From DASRBO01 sp035653595 (GTDB lineage: Bacteria > Actinomycetota > Acidimicrobiia > Acidimicrobiales > JAJPHE01): a DNA stretch of 51,352 nt. The position numbers and the translations under genes were made by a program. Shown here piece by piece: positions 48,405-51,352 of this stretch (the stretch's first letter is position 1; each line of letters starts with the position of its first letter). The notes beneath the pieces were generated by a model. It was not told the origin of the DNA, did not search any database, and saw nothing but the letters and a program-made list of their open reading frames with translations. Location of the stretch: contig DASRBO010000184.1 in assembly GCA_035653595.1 (NCBI GenBank), forward strand, positions 1 through 51,352, in the 5' to 3' direction.

Positions 48405-48410
48405 TACGGT
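48405..48410 (+). promoter_or_regulatory. -10 element of the VIT gene (leaderless)
   Basis: TACGGT, 6 bases before the in-frame GTG 48417. Confidence 0.6.
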
Positions 48411-48416
48411 GACCCT

Positions 48417-49193
48417 GTGCAGCGCCGGTCGGTGGGCGACGTGGGATCGAGGCTGGGACCCAGGCGCCCGCCCCAGCGCCCGGCCGCCGAGGTGGGGATG
48501 GAGCACCACCACCGCGACATCCGCGGCGGGGCGGCCCGGGCGGCAGTGTTCGGGGTCAGCGACGGTTTGGTGACCAATGTCTCGCTGATCCTCGGGGTGG
48601 CCGGGGCCCACCCCGGGCCCGGGATCGTGCGGCTCGCCGGTCTGTCCGGCCTGGTCGCGGGGGCGTGGTCGATGGCGGCCGGGGAGTTCGTGTCCATGCG
48701 GGCCCAGACCGAGCTGTTGCAGAGGGAGCTGGACGTCGAGCGGCGGGAGCTGGCCCGCAACCCCCGCAGCGAGCAGCGGGAGCTGGCCAAGATCTACGAG
48801 TCCCGCGGCATGGAGCCGGACGCGGCCCACGACATGGCCGAGCAGATGATGCGCGACCCGGACACCGCCCTCGAGACCCACGCCCGCGAGGAGCTCGGCA
48901 TCGACCCGGAGGCCCTTGGGTCACCCGTCCAGGCGTCGGTGTCGTCGTTCATCTCGTTCGCCTTCGGCGCCGTCATCCCCCTCGTCCCGTGGTTCGTGTC
49001 CCAAGGGGGGGCGGCCGAGGTGGCCTCGGTGCTCCTGGGCATGGTCATGGCGGTGGCCATCGGCCTGGCCCTGTCGTTCTTCACCGGCCGGTCCAAGCTG
49101 CGCACAGTGGCCCGTCAGGTGGCGATTTCGGCGTCGGCGGCGGCCGTCACCTTCGGCATCGGCTCAGCCGTTGGGGTGTCGGGCGTCACCTGA
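48417..49193 (+). CDS. VIT1/CCC1-family iron/manganese transporter
   Basis: The 258-residue membrane protein has the VIT signature HHHRDIRGG, AVFGVSDGLVTNVSLILGVAGA, and AGEFVSMRAQTELLQREL, a cytoplasmic Glu-rich metal-binding helical segment (REELGIDPEALGSP), and C-terminal TM pairs. It probably exports Fe2+ or Mn2+ from the cytoplasm. The leaderless GTG 48417 adds a 27-residue basic N-terminus relative to the ATG at 48498, where typical homology begins and which has its own GAGGTGGGG; both are possible. Its last 30 bases overlap mshD tail to tail. Confidence 0.9.
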   Translation: MQRRSVGDVGSRLGPRRPPQRPAAEVGMEHHHRDIRGGAARAAVFGVSDGLVTNVSLILGVAGAHPGPGIVRLAGLSGLVAGAWSMAAGEFVSMRAQTELLQRELDVERRELARNPRSEQRELAKIYESRGMEPDAAHDMAEQMMRDPDTALETHAREELGIDPEALGSPVQASVSSFISFAFGAVIPLVPWFVSQGGAAEVASVLLGMVMAVAIGLALSFFTGRSKLRTVARQVAISASAAAVTFGIGSAVGVSGVT

Positions 49194-50114
49194 CGCCTCG
49201 GCGACGTCGCCGACGTAGGCGAGGTCGGAGTGCTCGATCTCGAAGCCCAGGGTCTTGTACAAGGCGACGGCGCCGCTGTTGCCGGCGTCGACGTAGAGCA
49301 TTCCCACTCGCAGTCCCCGACCGGCCAGCCAGTCGAGCCCGGCGACGACCAGGCGACGCCCGAGGCCCGTCCCCTGGTAGTCGGGATCCACGGCGATGAC
49401 GTAGATCTCACCCAGCGGGGGCTCGGTGTCGGGATGGATCTTGGTCCAGCAGAACCCGGCCAGGCGGCCGTCCTCCTCGTGGAGCAGGAAGCCGGCGGGG
49501 TCGAACCAGGGCTCCTCCTGGCGGCGCCGGAGGGTTTCGGCGTCCCAACCGCCCTGTTCGGGATGCCAGGAGAAGGCCCGGTTGTTCACCGCCAACCAGG
49601 CCTCGTCGTCCTCGCCCGGGCGGAAGGGCCGGGTGGGCAAGGGATCGGCGGGGCCGCCGACGTCGGCGGGCAGGGGCAGATCGACCCGCATCTGGTACAG
49701 CTCTCGCCCCCGGGTCAGGCCGACCTTGGCGGCGATCTCGTCATGCTCGGCCCGGGGCTTGGACACCCACAGGTGCAGGTGACCGCCGCCCTCGTCGGCA
49801 ACCAGGGCGAGGGCCTGGCGCACCAGATCGAGGCCGATGACGGCCATCTGGTCGCGATGGTGGGGGTCGATGACGAACTCGAGGGCCCAGCTGTCGGTTC
49901 CCCTCGAGAGCTGGGCGTAGCCGATGGGGTGGTGGTCGCCCGGCTCCCAGGCCACCAGGCCGGCGAAGCCCTTGCGGCCCCCCTGCACCAGGTCGAGCCA
50001 CTTGTGCTCACCCAGGGGGTCGTGGTGGTCGGCGGCCTTCGCCGCCTGCAGCAGCTGGGTCACGGCGGCGATGTCGCCCTCACCGAGCTCCCGCTTCACC
50101 TCCAACCGGTACAC
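49164..50114 (-). CDS. mshD: Mycothiol synthase (MshD)
   Basis: MshD acetylates Cys-GlcN-Ins in the last step of mycothiol synthesis. The 316 residues form two GNAT domains; the C-terminal one shows RPFRPGEDDEAWLAVNNRAF, EPWFDPAGFLLHE, LAGFCWTKIHPD, VDPDYQGTGLGRRLV and LYVDAGNSGAVALYKTLGF, closely matching the family. The start is GTG 50114: TACGGT on the minus strand lies 7 bases upstream, inside the region that a longer frame to 50177 would translate. The N-terminus then reads VYRLEVKREL. Confidence 0.92.
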   Translation of the reverse strand: MYRLEVKRELGEGDIAAVTQLLQAAKAADHHDPLGEHKWLDLVQGGRKGFAGLVAWEPGDHHPIGYAQLSRGTDSWALEFVIDPHHRDQMAVIGLDLVRQALALVADEGGGHLHLWVSKPRAEHDEIAAKVGLTRGRELYQMRVDLPLPADVGGPADPLPTRPFRPGEDDEAWLAVNNRAFSWHPEQGGWDAETLRRRQEEPWFDPAGFLLHEEDGRLAGFCWTKIHPDTEPPLGEIYVIAVDPDYQGTGLGRRLVVAGLDWLAGRGLRVGMLYVDAGNSGAVALYKTLGFEIEHSDLAYVGDVAEASGDARHPNG

Positions 50115-50121
50115 CGGCAGA

Positions 50122-50127
50122 ACCGTA
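50122..50127 (-). promoter_or_regulatory. -10 element of mshD (leaderless)
   Basis: TACGGT on the minus strand, 7 bases from GTG 50114; divergent from the nth promoter 50 bases away. Confidence 0.6.
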
Positions 50128-50177
50128 GCCGCCGGTCCGCCCGCCAGGACCGGGTCGGATCGCCGACGGGGCACCAT

Positions 50178-50183
50178 TAGGTT
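50178..50183 (+). promoter_or_regulatory. -10 element of nth (leaderless)
   Basis: TAGGTT, 7 bases before GTG 50191. Confidence 0.6.
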
Positions 50184-50190
50184 CTGGGCG

Positions 50191-50916
50191 GTGGCCCGTC
50201 CCCGATCGCCTCGCGGCCGCGCTCAGGAGACCATGCGCCGGCTGGCGGCGGAGTACCCCGGCTCGGCCCCCGAGCTGTGCGCCCTGCACCACCGGGGCCC
50301 GTTCCAGCTGCTGGTGGCGACCATCCTCTCCGCCCAGTGCACCGATGAGCGGGTGAACATGGTGACTCCGGCGGTGTTCCGGCGCTATCCCACCCCGGCG
50401 GCCCTGGCGGCGGCCGACCCGGCTGACCTGGAGGACATGATCCGCTCCACCGGCTTCTTCCGGTCCAAAACCAAGAGCCTCATCGGTATGGCCGCCGGCG
50501 TGCAGGAGCGCTTCGGAGGCAAGGTCCCCCGCGCCATCGAGGAGCTGGTGACGCTGCCGGGTGTGGGGCGCAAGACGGCGAACGTCGTGCGCAGCGTGGC
50601 CATGTCCGAGCCCGGCCTTCCGGTCGACACCCATGTCGCCAGGCTGAGCCGGCGCCTGGGGCTGACCGCGGTCAGCGACCCGGACAAGATCGAACAGGAG
50701 CTCAACGCCCACATACCGCCCGATGAACGGGGAGCGTTCAGCCTCCGGCTGATCCTCCACGGCCGGAGGGTGTGCCCCGCCCGCTCACCCCGCTGTGGGG
50801 ACTGCGTGCTCAACGACTTCTGCCCTTCGGCCCAGCTCCCCACCGTCCGAGCGCGCCCGGGCGGAACAAAGGCTCAAAAGCCGCGGGGTGGCGGAGAGCG
50901 GGCCCGCCCCGCCTGA
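50191..50916 (+). CDS. nth: Endonuclease III
   Basis: This DNA glycosylase/AP lyase removes oxidised pyrimidines. The 241 residues contain FQLLVATILSAQCTDERVN, the helix-hairpin-helix LPGVGRKTANVV with the catalytic lysine, VDTHVARL with the catalytic aspartate, and a C-terminal [4Fe-4S] motif C-x6-C-x2-C-x5-C (CPARSPRCGDCVLNDFC). The last 25 residues are a basic, disordered tail. GTG 50191 is set by the -10 hexamer 7 bases upstream. Confidence 0.95.
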   Translation: MARPRSPRGRAQETMRRLAAEYPGSAPELCALHHRGPFQLLVATILSAQCTDERVNMVTPAVFRRYPTPAALAAADPADLEDMIRSTGFFRSKTKSLIGMAAGVQERFGGKVPRAIEELVTLPGVGRKTANVVRSVAMSEPGLPVDTHVARLSRRLGLTAVSDPDKIEQELNAHIPPDERGAFSLRLILHGRRVCPARSPRCGDCVLNDFCPSAQLPTVRARPGGTKAQKPRGGGERARPA

Positions 50917-51038
50917 TACCTCCCGCCGGTCGGGAACAAAGCCCGGGCTCGCGCGGTTGGCGGTGTTGACCGGGGTCGGTACCCGCCACCGGCCCCGACC
51001 TGAGCGAGGCACCGATCCGCCGGTCGGAGCCCGCTCCC

Positions 51039-51068
51039 GGAAGGCGGCGCCTCCGGGCGCCGCCTTCC
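51039..51068. terminator. Perfect 13-bp hairpin after nth
   Basis: GGAAGGCGGCGCC and GGCGCCGCCTTCC enclose the tetraloop TCCG. It lies between convergent nth and the short helical gene and is the most perfect stem in the window. Confidence 0.7.
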
Positions 51069-51076
51069 CGCACGCC

Positions 51077-51277
51077 TCAGCGGGTGACGCCCTCGGCCCG
51101 GGTGACCTTGCTGATCCGTCGCAGGGAGTTGGTCAGCTGACGTTCGACCCCGTAGAGCTCGGTGGCCAGATCCTCGCGCCGGGCGGCGGCGTAGCCGTCG
51201 GCGATGGAGACAACCCGTTTGGCCAGCTCCTCCAGCGCCGTGGCCAGGGAGCTCAGCTCTGCCGCGCTGGAGCTCAT
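51077..51277 (-). CDS. Short helical protein, unknown
   Basis: The 66-residue product is predicted to be almost wholly alpha-helical and probably coiled (LATALEELAKRVVSIADGYAA, REDLATELYGVERQLTNSLRRI shown in part), with alternating charge. Proteins of this size and pattern are common in Actinobacteria without a known function. The ATG at 51277 lacks a clear ribosome binding site, and a TAATGG lies about 30 bases upstream on the minus strand. Codon bias supports coding. Confidence 0.7.
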   Translation of the reverse strand: MSSSAAELSSLATALEELAKRVVSIADGYAAARREDLATELYGVERQLTNSLRRISKVTRAEGVTR

Positions 51278-51352
51278 AACCGGAAGGGGTCCCCAGGGAC
51301 GGCCATTACCATGTCGAGTTCCAATGCTACGGCGCCTCGACCTGCGCGGCCT

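Overview
The window is about 51 kb of very GC-rich chromosome with tightly packed genes. Mycothiol synthase, a coenzyme F420 ligase, RecN-to-Der synteny like that of Mycobacterium tuberculosis (recN, pyrG, Nudix, xerD, scpA, scpB, rluB, cmk, der) and abundant GTG starts point to Actinomycetota. The surface protein built of GYWLVASDGGIF-type blades, the fused LivHM permease and the SpoIIE-type phosphatase suggest the class Acidimicrobiia; this is inference, since no rRNA is present. I see no phage, insertion sequence, integron or CRISPR array.

Layout. 1-9.95 kb: recN end, degV (-), pyrG, Nudix hydrolase, ald, xerD, DksA-like zinc finger, M50 protease, trpS (-), scpA-scpB-rluB. 10-11.9 kb: head-to-head exported hydrolase and lipoprotein. 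11.9-20.3 kb: aroH-tyrA-aroA-cmk-plsC, the convergent pair HD protein/ispH, then a DUF512 radical SAM protein coupled to der. 20.4-23.6 kb: SpoIIE-type phosphatase with a 56-residue partner, tRNA-Pro, an acetyltransferase and cofE. 23.7-28.9 kb: Ig/propeller surface protein, EamA transporter with an orphan receiver, a small membrane protein and a thioesterase-like gene whose 5' end is a string of repeated ribosome-binding site plus ATG units. 28.9-32.7 kb: dnaE1 behind an unusual AT-richer leader. 32.8-39.8 kb: branched-chain-type ABC transporter operon ending in an exported membrane-anchored protein and a two-TM protein with a His/Cys motif. 40-51.3 kb: a hypothetical gene, patatin, DUF255 thioredoxin-like protein, His-rich protein, MFS, SDR, rlmN, VIT-family transporter, mshD, nth and a short helical protein.

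Two expression habits run through the window. First, about fifteen genes have a TANNNT -10 hexamer only 6-8 bases (10 in one case) before the start codon, so their mRNAs are probably leaderless; this fixes several starts, including mshD and nth. Second, genes inside operons are joined by 4-base GTGA overlaps. Shine-Dalgarno sequences appear mainly on genes with a real leader (pyrG, HD protein, His-rich protein, propeller protein, livF).

The points I consider most worth checking are: an apparent ATC start on the solute-binding lipoprotein gene; the 15-bp SD-ATG tandem repeat at the thioesterase gene; the dnaE leader with a 21-bp tandem repeat; and the two uncharacterised membrane proteins locked into the ABC transporter operon.
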